Positions 55,374 to 63,513 of a DNA stretch of 64,000 nucleotides are shown here, piece by piece. The notes under the pieces were generated by a model. It worked only from the letters and a program-made list of their open reading frames with translations. It did not search any database and was not told where the DNA came from. The stretch comes from Labilithrix sp. GTDB lineage: Bacteria > Myxococcota_A > Polyangia > Polyangiales > Polyangiaceae. The DNA lies in the NCBI GenBank assembly GCA_019637155.1, contig JAHBWE010000010.1, positions 340,441-404,440 on the forward strand, in the 5' to 3' direction. Positions within the stretch are counted from its first letter, which is position 1; each line of letters starts with the position of its first letter. The position numbers and the translations under genes are program-made.

Positions 55374-55435
55374 CCTTTAGGGCTATCACAACCCGCCCGA
55401 AACGAAGCTAGCGCGCGTGGTAGCTTTCAGGGTCG

Positions 55436-56947
55436 ATGCGCTGGGGCGTGCCGCCGGACGAGGCCAACGTGCAGGCGCTGACGCTCTTGCTCGAGTCGCA
55501 CGACTCGCTCATCGTCTGCGAGGACGTCGAGGAGGACCGCCTCATCTCCGTGATCGACACCGCCGCGATGCGCCTCCGGCTCCCCGTCCTCGCGTGGCGC
55601 GCACACGTCGGCTTGACCCCGGCCGACAGCGATCGCCCCGCCGACAAGAGCGACGATCCCCTCGAGTGCCTCGCCCTCATCGAGCGCGCGAACCGGCCGT
55701 CGCTCTACCACCTGCGCGGGTTCGACGAGCCGCTCCGGGACGCGCGCGTCGTGTCGCGGCTCAAGGACGTCTGCCGGAAGCTTTTGCAGCACCACGGCGC
55801 CCTCATCGTGTCCGGCGCGAGCATCGAGCTCCCGCGCGATCTGGAGTCGTTCGCGACGCACCTCCGCCTCCCGCCGCCGAGCCTCACCGAGTATCGCCAG
55901 ATCATCCACGGCGTCATCAACGAGCTCCGCATGCGGCGCGAGGTGCAGGTGGAGCTCGACGCCGACGACACGCGCGACCTCTACGAGCACCTCCGCGGCC
56001 TCTCCCTCGCCGACACGAGGCGCATCGTCGCGCGCGGGATCGTCCGCGACGGCAAGCTGAACGCCGACGACATCGAGGAGATCCGCCAGGCGAAGCGCGA
56101 GATCCTCGAGCGCACGGGCGTCCTCTCCTACGTCGCGTCGCCGACCGATCTCTCGCAGGTCGCCGGCCTCGCGACCTTCAAGGAGTGGATCCGGACGCGG
56201 TCGCGCGCCTTCCAGGAGCCCGACGCGGCCAAGGCGTTCGGCCTCACGCCCGCGCGCGGCGTCCTGCTCATCGGCGTGCAAGGCTGCGGCAAGAGCCTCG
56301 CCGCGAAGGCGGTCGCCGGCGAGTGGCGTCTCCCGATCGTCCGCCTCGACCCGGCGAACCTGTTCTCGAAGTACATCGGCGAGACGGAGAAGACGCTCCG
56401 GCGCACGCTCGCGACGATCGAGTCGATGGCGCCGCTCGTCGTCTGGATCGACGAGCTCGAGAAGGCGTTCGCGAGCTCGCGCGAGAACGACGGCGGCGTG
56501 TCGGCGCGGCTCATGGGCTCGCTCCTGGCCTGGCTCCAGGAGCACCGCGCGCGCGTCTTCGTCGTCGCGACGGCGAACGACGTCGCCGCGCTGCCGCCCG
56601 AGCTCCTCCGCAAGGGACGCTTCGACGAGCTGTTCTTCGTCGACCTCCCCGATCCTCACGCGCGCTCGGAGCTCTTTCGGATCCACCTCGCGTCGCGCGG
56701 GAGGATCGTCGACGAAGGGACGGTGCGCGAGGTCGTCCTCGCGACGGAGGGGTGGAGCGGCGCCGAGATCGAGCAGGCGGTCATCGCCGCGCTCCACGCC
56801 GCGTTCTCGGCGAACGTCGAGCTCGGCGCGGAGCACCTGCTCGCGGAGAGCCGCGCGACGACGCCGCTCTCGGTCACGATGGCCGAGCGCATCGGCGCGC
56901 TCCGCGCCTGGGCCGACGGGCGCGCCGTCCGCGCCGACGGCGGGTGA
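55436..56947 (+). CDS. AAA+ ATPase, Ycf46-like
   Basis: 503 residues. The N-terminal half (1-230) is the Ycf46-type pre-domain (LLLESHDSLIVCEDVEEDRLISVI ... LESFATHLRLPPPSLTEYRQII). The AAA module has Walker A GVQGCGKS (about residue 281), Walker B VVWIDELEKAF (about 336), arginine finger in LLRKGRFDELFFVDLP and a sensor-2 WSGAEIEQAV. Ycf46 members occur in cyanobacteria and plastids and are linked to carbon regulation there; the role in this organism is unknown. Divergent from the fused lipoprotein. Confidence 0.85.
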   Translation: MRWGVPPDEANVQALTLLLESHDSLIVCEDVEEDRLISVIDTAAMRLRLPVLAWRAHVGLTPADSDRPADKSDDPLECLALIERANRPSLYHLRGFDEPLRDARVVSRLKDVCRKLLQHHGALIVSGASIELPRDLESFATHLRLPPPSLTEYRQIIHGVINELRMRREVQVELDADDTRDLYEHLRGLSLADTRRIVARGIVRDGKLNADDIEEIRQAKREILERTGVLSYVASPTDLSQVAGLATFKEWIRTRSRAFQEPDAAKAFGLTPARGVLLIGVQGCGKSLAAKAVAGEWRLPIVRLDPANLFSKYIGETEKTLRRTLATIESMAPLVVWIDELEKAFASSRENDGGVSARLMGSLLAWLQEHRARVFVVATANDVAALPPELLRKGRFDELFFVDLPDPHARSELFRIHLASRGRIVDEGTVREVVLATEGWSGAEIEQAVIAALHAAFSANVELGAEHLLAESRATTPLSVTMAERIGALRAWADGRAVRADGG

Positions 56948-56950
56948 GGC

Positions 56951-57337
56951 TCAGCCGCCGGCCTTGATGCCGGCGCCCTTGCGCAGCTTCTTCACGAACG
57001 TCTTCGTCACCTGACCGTGACTCGCCTCGTGCTCGTAGATCTCGAGCACGAGCTTGGCCTTCGCGTCCGCGCTGAGCGCCGTCTTCTCGACCTCGTTCAT
57101 CAAGAGGATGCCCATCGGCGTCGTCGGCTTCGTCTCCTTCACGACGACGCCCTGACGATTCGTCGGGACGCCGTGGTGCGAAGGCTTGGTCTTCGTCACG
57201 TCGTGGAACCCGGTGTCCACCCGGCGCTTCCCGTTCCCGTGACAGCTCGGGCACTTCGCGCGCTGCCCCCAAGCGTTGTCGATCGTCCCGTCCCCGCCGC
57301 ACACACCGCAGAGCTCGATCTCTTGGGGCTTGTTCAT
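56951..57337 (-). CDS. small DnaJ-type zinc-finger protein
   Basis: 128 residues. Residues 9-35 hold two CxxCxG-type knuckles (CGVCGGDG and CPSCHGNG), as in the DnaJ zinc centre, binding one zinc. The rest is basic and ends in a helical KTFVKKLRKGAGIKAGG segment. No J-domain is present. It could act as a nucleic-acid or protein binding accessory factor. Ends 3 bases from the convergent AAA ATPase. Confidence 0.72.
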   Translation of the reverse strand: MNKPQEIELCGVCGGDGTIDNAWGQRAKCPSCHGNGKRRVDTGFHDVTKTKPSHHGVPTNRQGVVVKETKPTTPMGILLMNEVEKTALSADAKAKLVLEIYEHEASHGQVTKTFVKKLRKGAGIKAGG

Positions 57338-57381
57338 GGCTACACCTTTACGCTCGCGCGGCGCCCGCGACCAGCGACCGC

Positions 57382-58614
57382 TTACCGGAGGCGCTTCTCG
57401 ATCGCGAAGCCGATGTTGACGGCGCTCTTCATGCCCTCCTGGATCGGACCCGGCGGCACGGCGTCGATCGCGGCGGCGAGCGCCTCGCGCGGGTGCCCGG
57501 TGACGAGCGCCTTCACCGCCTTGATCCCGGAGACGATCTGCTTGCCGAAGGGGAGCGCCGACAAGATCGACTCGGCCTTCTCCAGACCGAGCGACTTGGC
57601 GCGCTCGATGAGGCGCTCCTTGACGTTCTTCGCCAGCGCCTCGAGCTCCGCCATCCGCGCGCGCTTCTGGGTTTGATCGACGATCGTGTACAGCGACGCC
57701 TCTCCTTCGGCCTTCTCGATCTCCCCGAGCGTGCGGACGAGCTCTCCCTGGTAGTGGCGCTCGTACTCCGCGTCGCCGTGCGCCGCGCGCATCGTCGCTT
57801 CGAGGGAGGCGGCGATGTCGAGGCTCTGCTTGCTCAGCTGCCGCGCGAACTCGCGCGCGCTCTCGAGGCTCACCTTCGGCGCCTCGTTGATCTGCTTCTT
57901 GGAGGCCGCCGCCAGATCCATCACCGCCTTGGGATCGCCGCCGTGGACGACGCCTTCGAAGGACGCGAGCATCGCGGTGTGCGTCGCCATCTGGAGGCGC
58001 GCCTGATCGCGCAGCGACATCATCTGCGCCAGCTCGCCGACCAGCGCGTCCGACGCCTTGCTCTCCGTCTTGTGCTCGAACGCCACGATCATGGCGGCGT
58101 ACTGCATCGCCGCGAGCTCGGTGCTCCAAGACACCCCCGTCGTGCCCTCCTGCTCCTTGAGCAGGTACGCCCCCAGCGCGTCGACGGTGGGCACCGCGAC
58201 GCCGAGCTGCTTCTTGGCCTGCGCGTCGCGCGACAGAGCGACCATGCGGTCCATGTTCTCCTTCGAGGTCTGCTCGAAGAACTTGCCCATGCGCCGCTTG
58301 TTGGCCGGCACCGGCGTCGGCATCAGCTTGTGCTTGCGCAGGAAGGCGACGTGCTGATCGAACGGCGCCGCCTCGAGGTTGTTGAAGCCCTTGACGCCGA
58401 GGATCACGTCGTTCGACGTCATCGCTTGCTCGGCGTGCTTGCCGACGATCTCCGCCGATCGCTTGCGGTGATACTCGAGCTGCTCTTTGATCTTCTCGTC
58501 TTCGACCGGCGCGTTCTTGGCGATCGCGACGCGCGACTCGGCGGCCCATCGCTCCGTCTTTGCGCTGTCGGCGCCGACCCCACACCCGGACAACGACAAC
58601 GACAGTCCCAGCAC
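57382..58614 (-). CDS. helical lipoprotein whose N-terminus is cut at a mobile-element junction
   Basis: About 410 residues from the GTG at 58614. The frame reads LVLGLSLSLSGCGVGADSAK, a lipobox with no positive start; the expected 'MRKA' would need an ATG at 58627-58629, where the sequence is instead CAT on this strand, followed by foreign-looking DNA. So the original start seems lost at about 58626. The mature part is a long helical protein (EYHRKRSAEIVGKHAEQ, ELAAMQYAAMIVAFEHK) with no family recognised. If expressed, secretion would be weak. Confidence 0.6.
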   Translation of the reverse strand: MLGLSLSLSGCGVGADSAKTERWAAESRVAIAKNAPVEDEKIKEQLEYHRKRSAEIVGKHAEQAMTSNDVILGVKGFNNLEAAPFDQHVAFLRKHKLMPTPVPANKRRMGKFFEQTSKENMDRMVALSRDAQAKKQLGVAVPTVDALGAYLLKEQEGTTGVSWSTELAAMQYAAMIVAFEHKTESKASDALVGELAQMMSLRDQARLQMATHTAMLASFEGVVHGGDPKAVMDLAAASKKQINEAPKVSLESAREFARQLSKQSLDIAASLEATMRAAHGDAEYERHYQGELVRTLGEIEKAEGEASLYTIVDQTQKRARMAELEALAKNVKERLIERAKSLGLEKAESILSALPFGKQIVSGIKAVKALVTGHPREALAAAIDAVPPGPIQEGMKSAVNIGFAIEKRLR

Positions 58615-58626
58615 GAGCGCCTTGCG

Positions 58627-59052
58627 ATGAGCGAAAGCGCGGTCTACCGCTACAGCCTGAACTTCCAGTCTCTTGCGCGCGAGCTGCGGTTCGTTCGCGA
58701 GATGGCTCAGGCTGCCGGACGCGAGTTGGACGCCATTCCGGACGGAGCAGATCCGGGACGACTTCTTGTCGAGTCGCTTCAAGCGCTGATGTTTCGCGCC
58801 CGCGCTCAGCTCGCTCAGAGTGAGACGGTCGACGAAAAGACGCTTGAGAGCTTGACCGTGAGCGCACGTAACCTCGCTCAAGCGATGAAGACGAACGTTG
58901 ATACGGAGGCCCGCATCATCGACCGCGCGGCCAAACGCGCTGCGCGTGTCGCTGCGGAGGTTGCGCGAGAGCAGGGCATCAGCGAAACGACCATCGAGAT
59001 GATCAAGGCGCAGATCCTCGGGCTCACTCCGGCGACTCTCCGCGCGCCGTGA
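58627..59052 (+). pseudogene. Mu gp27-like (DUF3486) gene without its N-terminus
   Basis: 141 residues read from ATG at 58627. The start SESAVYRYSLNFQSLARELRFVREMA matches the point in phage Mu gp27-like DUF3486 proteins that follows the N-terminal helix-turn-helix (…S-R-S-A-V-x-R-Y). The end AAKRAARVAAEVAREQGISETTIEMIKAQILGL is the family's typical C-terminus. The helix-turn-helix is missing upstream, because the lipoprotein gene starts there on the other strand. Codons use more A/T in third position than neighbours. It is a relic of a Mu-like prophage or transposon. Confidence 0.75.
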
Positions 59053-59147
59053 ACGGGGGGGCGTCAGGGCTTGCCGCTCGCGGCTCGGGAAGGCGGCGGC
59101 GTTCGCGCGCGTGAAGACGGCCGATCGCGTGGCGGCGAGGGGTCCCT

Positions 59148-59466
59148 CCGGTTCCCACCTTTGCGCAGCCCAACTGTACCGGCTGGCATAATTCCGGTTC
59201 CCACCTTTGCAGAGCGCGAACTATTGAAAACCATCGTCATGCCGCGACGTTAGACTGCAATGAGGCGCAGTTCCCACCCTCACCCCCTCGCCCAGCCTAA
59301 TTTCGTGCACTTGCGGTCGGCTCGACCGCTTCTCCCACCGGATGCGGCCCGTCTAGTTCAGACGTGTTCGAGCGGCTTTTCCTCGCCGCTTCAAGGACTT
59401 GCGAAAGGTGGGAACCGCTTCTGCGCTATTTTTGAGGTGTTCCCCCGCGCCGGTTCCCACCTTTCG
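59148..59466. repeat. five copies of a GGTTCCCACCTTT motif, probable transposase-binding array
   Basis: CCGGTTCCCACCTTTGC at 59148-59164 and 59194-59210 (46 bases apart), a degenerate copy GCAGTTCCCACCCTC at about 59267-59281, an inverted copy at 59401-59417 (CGAAAGGTGGGAACCG), and CCGGTTCCCACCTTTCG at 59450-59466. The region is more AT-rich than its neighbours and has no convincing gene. Multiple subterminal sites in both orientations are typical of Mu-, Tn7- and Tn5053-type transposon ends. Confidence 0.65.
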
Positions 59467-59519
59467 ACCGCCGCAGTTCTTCGGAATTTCTCCGCTTTCC
59501 TTCGGCTGGCTTCGGTATT

Positions 59520-59562
59520 TGTCAGGCCCCGCGCCTACTGACAGGATCCGTGTACTTCGACA
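59520..59562. mobile_element. candidate right end of the Mu-like element
   Basis: TGTCAG (59520-59525) and CTGACA (59538-59543) form an inverted pair, and the stretch ends ...CGACACA at 59562. Read inwards from that end it starts TGTGTCGAAGTAC, a TG...CA-type end. The galE homology begins at the very next base. The left end was not found and is probably deleted. Confidence 0.4.
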
Positions 59563-59670
59563 CAGGTGCGCGGCGGCGAGATCCCGCACGTGGATGTAGT
59601 CGCGCAGGCACGTCCCGTCGGGGGTGTCCCAGTCCGAGCCGAAGATCGTCAGGTGCTTCCGCTCGCCGCG
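59563..59670 (-). pseudogene. UDP-glucose 4-epimerase (galE) fragment
   Basis: About 36 residues on the minus strand, including LTIFGSDWDTPDGTCLRDYIHV and RDLAAAHL, match the region just before the C-terminal domain of GalE. Nothing of the Rossmann N-terminal part or the C-terminal part is left. The element end lies at 59562, so the insertion broke the gene, and a further deletion removed the 5' part. No gene is seen between 59671 and 59736. Confidence 0.72.
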
Positions 59671-59736
59671 CGCGCGACATCGCCGAGCACGTGAGCCACG
59701 TCGGCCGCGAGGAGCGCGCGACCGTCGAGGCGGCGC

Positions 59737-61116
59737 GTGCCTAGGGAGCCGGGACGCGCTCCGGTGGAGCGCCTGCGCTCCCTCCTCGGCTTCCCGCCGC
59801 GGCCCGACGTGCCGGGCCCCCGCTCGATCGTCCTCTGCGCCGACGCGATGATCCGCCGGCCGCTCGAGTTCCTGACGGAGATCTCGAAGGAGCACGGCGA
59901 CGTCGTCCGCTTCCCGCTCCTCCACAACGAGGTCTTCCTCTTCAACCACCCCGACGCGATCGAAGAGCTCGTCATCGCGCGCAAGGACCTCCTCGTCAAA
60001 GACTGGCTCACGCGCGAGCTCGGCGTCATCGTCGGCAAGGGCCTCCTCTTGAGCGAGGGCGCGCTCTGGAAGAGGCAGCGGCGCCTCGTGCAGCCCGGCT
60101 TCCACCGCGAGCGCATCGCCGCCTACGCCGACGTGATGGTCCGCTACGCCGAGCGCGCGACGGAGGGCTGGGAAGACGGGCAGACGCGCGACGTCCACGT
60201 CGACCTGATGCGCCTCACGCTCGACATCGTCGCGAAGACGCTCTTCGGGGTGGAGGTCGCCTCCGTCGCGCGTCGCGTCGAGCATTGCCTCGAGATCCTC
60301 GCCGCGCGCTTCTCCGGCGTCGGCGCGGTCATCCCGCTCGCCGTTCCGCTCCCGGGCAACCTCCGCACGAAGCGCGCGATCGCCGAGCTCGACGACATCG
60401 TCTACGGCATCATCCGCGAGCGCCGCGCGGGCGGCGACAGCGGCGACCTCATCTCGATGCTCATCGACGCGAGCGAGGGCGACGAGGGGGAGGGCGGCGT
60501 CATGGACGACCGCCAGCTCCGCGACGAGGCCATCACGCTCCTGCTCGCAGGTCATGAGACGACCGCGCTCGCGCTCGGCTACGCGCTCCACCTCCTCGGC
60601 CGCCACCCGCTCGCCCTCGCGAAGCTCCGCACCGAGATCGACAACGTCGTCGGCGATCGCGCGGCGACGGCGGCCGACGTGCCCGCCCTCGAGTACGCCG
60701 ACGCCGCGGTGCGCGAGGCGATGCGCCTCTACCCGCCCGCGTGGGCGATCGGCCGCGAGGCGACCGAGCCGCTCACCGTCGCGGGCATCCCCGTCGAGAA
60801 GGGCGCGCAGCTCTGGGCGGCGCAGTGGGTCGTCCACCGCGATCCGCGCTGGTTCCCCGAACCCGAGCGCTTCGATCCCGATCGCTGGCTGACCGGCCCG
60901 CCGATCCCGAAGCACGCGTACTTTCCGTTCGGCGGCGGTCCGCGCGTCTGCATCGGCAACGCCTTCGCCACGATGGAGATGGTGCTCGTCCTCGTGACGA
61001 TCGCGCGGCGGTTCGACCTCACGCCCGAGCGCGAGCCGAAGCTCGTCCCGTCCGTCACGCTCCGACCCCAGGGCGGCCTCCCGATGCTCGTCCGGCGTCG
61101 CCCGCCGCCCGCCTGA
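59737..61116 (+). CDS. cytochrome P450
   Basis: 459 residues, GTG start. I-helix AGHETT (about residue 272), ExxR in REAMRLYPP (near 328), PERF (WFPEPERFDPDRW) and the heme loop FGGGPRVCIGNAFA with heme ligand Cys405 are all intact. It hydroxylates or otherwise oxidises an organic substrate with O2 and electrons from a ferredoxin/reductase not coded here. The sequence resembles the CYP102/CYP4-like fatty-acid group rather than the shorter CYP107 type. No membrane anchor. Confidence 0.95.
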   Translation: MPREPGRAPVERLRSLLGFPPRPDVPGPRSIVLCADAMIRRPLEFLTEISKEHGDVVRFPLLHNEVFLFNHPDAIEELVIARKDLLVKDWLTRELGVIVGKGLLLSEGALWKRQRRLVQPGFHRERIAAYADVMVRYAERATEGWEDGQTRDVHVDLMRLTLDIVAKTLFGVEVASVARRVEHCLEILAARFSGVGAVIPLAVPLPGNLRTKRAIAELDDIVYGIIRERRAGGDSGDLISMLIDASEGDEGEGGVMDDRQLRDEAITLLLAGHETTALALGYALHLLGRHPLALAKLRTEIDNVVGDRAATAADVPALEYADAAVREAMRLYPPAWAIGREATEPLTVAGIPVEKGAQLWAAQWVVHRDPRWFPEPERFDPDRWLTGPPIPKHAYFPFGGGPRVCIGNAFATMEMVLVLVTIARRFDLTPEREPKLVPSVTLRPQGGLPMLVRRRPPPA

Positions 61117-61207
61117 GCCGCGCATTGGGGGAGCTTTCGGAGTTATTGGCTTCTTTTGACGCATGGCCAAAACATTTCGAAGGTCGTGATACCCTGCGAA
61201 AAAGCCC

Positions 61208-62440
61208 ATGGATCCGACGCTCAACCCCTTCGCGCCGGGCGCGGGCGCGCCGCCTCCGGAGCTCGCGGGGCGCGACGAGGTGCTGGCGAGCGCGTCGCTC
61301 GCGCTGCAGCGCGCGAAGGCCGGGCGCGCCGCGAAGAGCCTCATGCTCCTCGGCCTCCGCGGCGTCGGGAAGACCGTCCTCTTGAACCAGATCGCGGAGA
61401 TCGCCGAAGCGGAGGCGCTCCACGCGCTCGTGCTCGAGTCGCCCGAGCACGAGCCGCTCGCGGATCTCCTCGTCCCGAAGCTGCGCGCGCTCCTCTTGAA
61501 GCTCAGCCGCGTCGAGAAGACCGCCCACCGCGCGCGCGCCGCCCTCGGCGTGCTCCGCGCCTTCGCCACCGCGTTCAAGGCGAAGATCGGCGACGTGGAG
61601 TTCACCGTCGCGCCCGCGGTCGGCGTCGCGGACACGGGATCGCTCGAGTACGACCTGCCCGATCTCTTCTTCGCCGTCGCCGAGACGATGCGCGAGGTCG
61701 ACAGCGTGCTCGTCCTCTGCATCGACGAGGTGCAGTACCTCGGCAAGACGGATCTCTCCGCCCTCATCGTCGCGATCCACAAGCTCGCGCAGAAGAGCAT
61801 GCCGTTCCTGTTCTTCGGCGCCGGGCTCCCGCAGGTCGCGACGCTCGCCGGCGAGGCCAAGTCGTACGCCGAGCGCCTCTTCGACTACCCGAAGATCGAG
61901 GCGCTCGATCCGGCGGGCGCGCGCGACGCGATCGTCAAGCCGCTCGAGCGCGAAGGCGTCGGCATCAGCGACCACGCCGTCCAGCGCATCGTCGAGGAGA
62001 CCCACGCGTTCCCGTACTTCCTCCAGGAGTGGGGCTTTCACGTCTGGAACGAGACCGAGACTCCGCCGGTCAACGTCACGGACGTCCAGCGCGCGACGGT
62101 GCGCGCGCGCGCGGCGCTCGACGAGAGCTTCTTCCACGTGCGCTTCGCGCGGCTGACCGAGCGGGAGCGCGACTACGCGCGGGCCATGGCGTCGCTCGGC
62201 CCCGGCCCGCAGCGCTCCGGCGCGATCGCCGACGTCCTCGGCGTGCCGGTGACGAGCGCCGCGTCGCTCCGCAACGAGCTGATCAAGAAGGGCATGGTCT
62301 TCAGCCCGCAGCACGGCGAGACGCAGTTCACCGTCCCCATGTTCGACGACTTCCTCCGGCGAGCGATGCCCGAGTGGAAGCCGCCGAAGCCGGCGCGACC
62401 GCCGCTCACGCGGAAGCGCACGCCCAAAGGGCGCGCGTGA
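61208..62440 (+). CDS. AAA ATPase with C-terminal winged helix
   Basis: 410 residues. Walker A GLRGVGKT (residue 48), Walker B LVLCIDEVQYLGKTDLSALI (about 168), a sensor-1-like FLFFGAGLPQVA and a lid (EETHAFPYFLQEWG). The C-terminal 310-395 resembles a winged-helix (RSGAIADVLGVPVTSAASLRNELIKKGMVFSP). It belongs to the archaeal-type / AAA_16 ATPases. Role not known; partners often are nucleases or membrane proteins, neither seen next to it. Upstream 91 bases carry TTGACG at 61156 but no clear -10. Confidence 0.85.
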   Translation: MDPTLNPFAPGAGAPPPELAGRDEVLASASLALQRAKAGRAAKSLMLLGLRGVGKTVLLNQIAEIAEAEALHALVLESPEHEPLADLLVPKLRALLLKLSRVEKTAHRARAALGVLRAFATAFKAKIGDVEFTVAPAVGVADTGSLEYDLPDLFFAVAETMREVDSVLVLCIDEVQYLGKTDLSALIVAIHKLAQKSMPFLFFGAGLPQVATLAGEAKSYAERLFDYPKIEALDPAGARDAIVKPLEREGVGISDHAVQRIVEETHAFPYFLQEWGFHVWNETETPPVNVTDVQRATVRARAALDESFFHVRFARLTERERDYARAMASLGPGPQRSGAIADVLGVPVTSAASLRNELIKKGMVFSPQHGETQFTVPMFDDFLRRAMPEWKPPKPARPPLTRKRTPKGRA

Positions 62441-62584
62441 GGGAGGCGCGATCGATTGCCGCGTGTGCCTGTATGCAATGACGGTTCGGTGCTTGGCGGA
62501 TAGTCTGAGCGCTCGTCCGCGCCCGCCGCGTTGCATCGATTCGGCGCCAGCGTCGTCTAGCTCGACAGCTTAGAGGGAGGAATC

Positions 62585-63487
62585 ATGAAGCGAACCAACG
62601 TCGCGGTGCTGTGTCTTGTCCTTGGATCCCTCGGCGTCGTGGGCGCCGCCGACGCGCAGCCGCGTCCGGGCGCGCCCGAGCACCGCGCGCCGTCGACGTG
62701 GGGGACATCGAGCGGATCGTCCTCCAAGTCGACGCTGTCCTCGCAGGCGCGCACGCCGATCAACGACGCCACGAAGCGCGAGCTGACGCGTCGCCTGACG
62801 ACCTCGTACGAGCACATGCCCGCCGACAAGAAGCAGGCGCTCGCGCGATCGACGTGGGGGCTCTACCAGGCGATCCGCGATCCGGGCCCGGTGCCCCACG
62901 TGACGCCAGGGCCCCCCGTCGACCCGCCGAAGCCGGCCGCGTGCACCGACTGCGGCACGCGGCAGGCGTACCCGGCCGATCCGTGCCAGGGACTTCGCGA
63001 CGAGCTCAAGGAGATCATGCGCCAGCAGATCCTGAAGGGCGTCATCGTCAACCAGCTCCAGAGCGTCCTCCAGGCGCTCGCCGACATGGCCTTCTACGGC
63101 GGCGTGGCCGATCTCGTCGCGAACGTCGTCACCACGACGGCGGGGCTCGTCACGGCGGGCGCGGGCGGCGCGCTCGGCAAGGCCGCCGTGAACGTCCTGA
63201 AGGGCATCGCGATGGACCAGATCAAGTCCGCGATCACCGACGCGCTCGCGGGAGCGCTGCCGGCGCCGCTCGACAGCGCCGTCAGCGGCAACCTCACGGA
63301 GGCCGGCCTCAACGGGATCATCTCCGCGCTCACGTCCCAGATCTCGGCGCTCAACGCGCAGAAGGTCGCGAAGATCAACGCGCTCAACGCGTGCGCGGCC
63401 AGCTACTCGGCGAGCCTCAAGACGATCGACGCGAACAACGCCAAGGTCGTCGACTGCATGAGCAAGACGCCGAACTACTGCTTGTGA
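62585..63487 (+). CDS. secreted protein with glycine-zipper-like helices
   Basis: 300 residues. A signal peptide (MKRTNVAVLCLVLGSLGVVGAADA) precedes a Ser/Thr-rich disordered section. A pair CTDC starts the folded part at about residue 120; its helices (LVANVVTTTAGLVTAGAGGALGKAAVNVLKGIAMDQIKSAI) are of glycine-zipper type and could bind membranes. Four cysteines in all may form disulphides. No family was recognised. GAGGGAGG lies 5 bases before the ATG. The gap 62441-62584 shows nothing else. Confidence 0.75.
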   Translation: MKRTNVAVLCLVLGSLGVVGAADAQPRPGAPEHRAPSTWGTSSGSSSKSTLSSQARTPINDATKRELTRRLTTSYEHMPADKKQALARSTWGLYQAIRDPGPVPHVTPGPPVDPPKPAACTDCGTRQAYPADPCQGLRDELKEIMRQQILKGVIVNQLQSVLQALADMAFYGGVADLVANVVTTTAGLVTAGAGGALGKAAVNVLKGIAMDQIKSAITDALAGALPAPLDSAVSGNLTEAGLNGIISALTSQISALNAQKVAKINALNACAASYSASLKTIDANNAKVVDCMSKTPNYCL

Positions 63488-63513
63488 GGTAGTCGGCGCG
63501 GCCGCGCGATCGA

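Noticed and set aside
59111..59191. 27-codon GTG frame through the first repeat copy
   Set aside because: No ribosome site, no motif, and it overlaps the repeat array; likely chance.
59148..59466. Considered as a CRISPR array
   Set aside because: Copies are irregularly spaced, one is inverted, spacers are unequal and no cas gene is near.
61141..61207. Possible sigma-54 promoter (TGGC then TGACGC) before the AAA ATPase
   Set aside because: The distance between the GG and GC elements is 11, not 10 bases, and no bacterial enhancer-binding protein gene is near.
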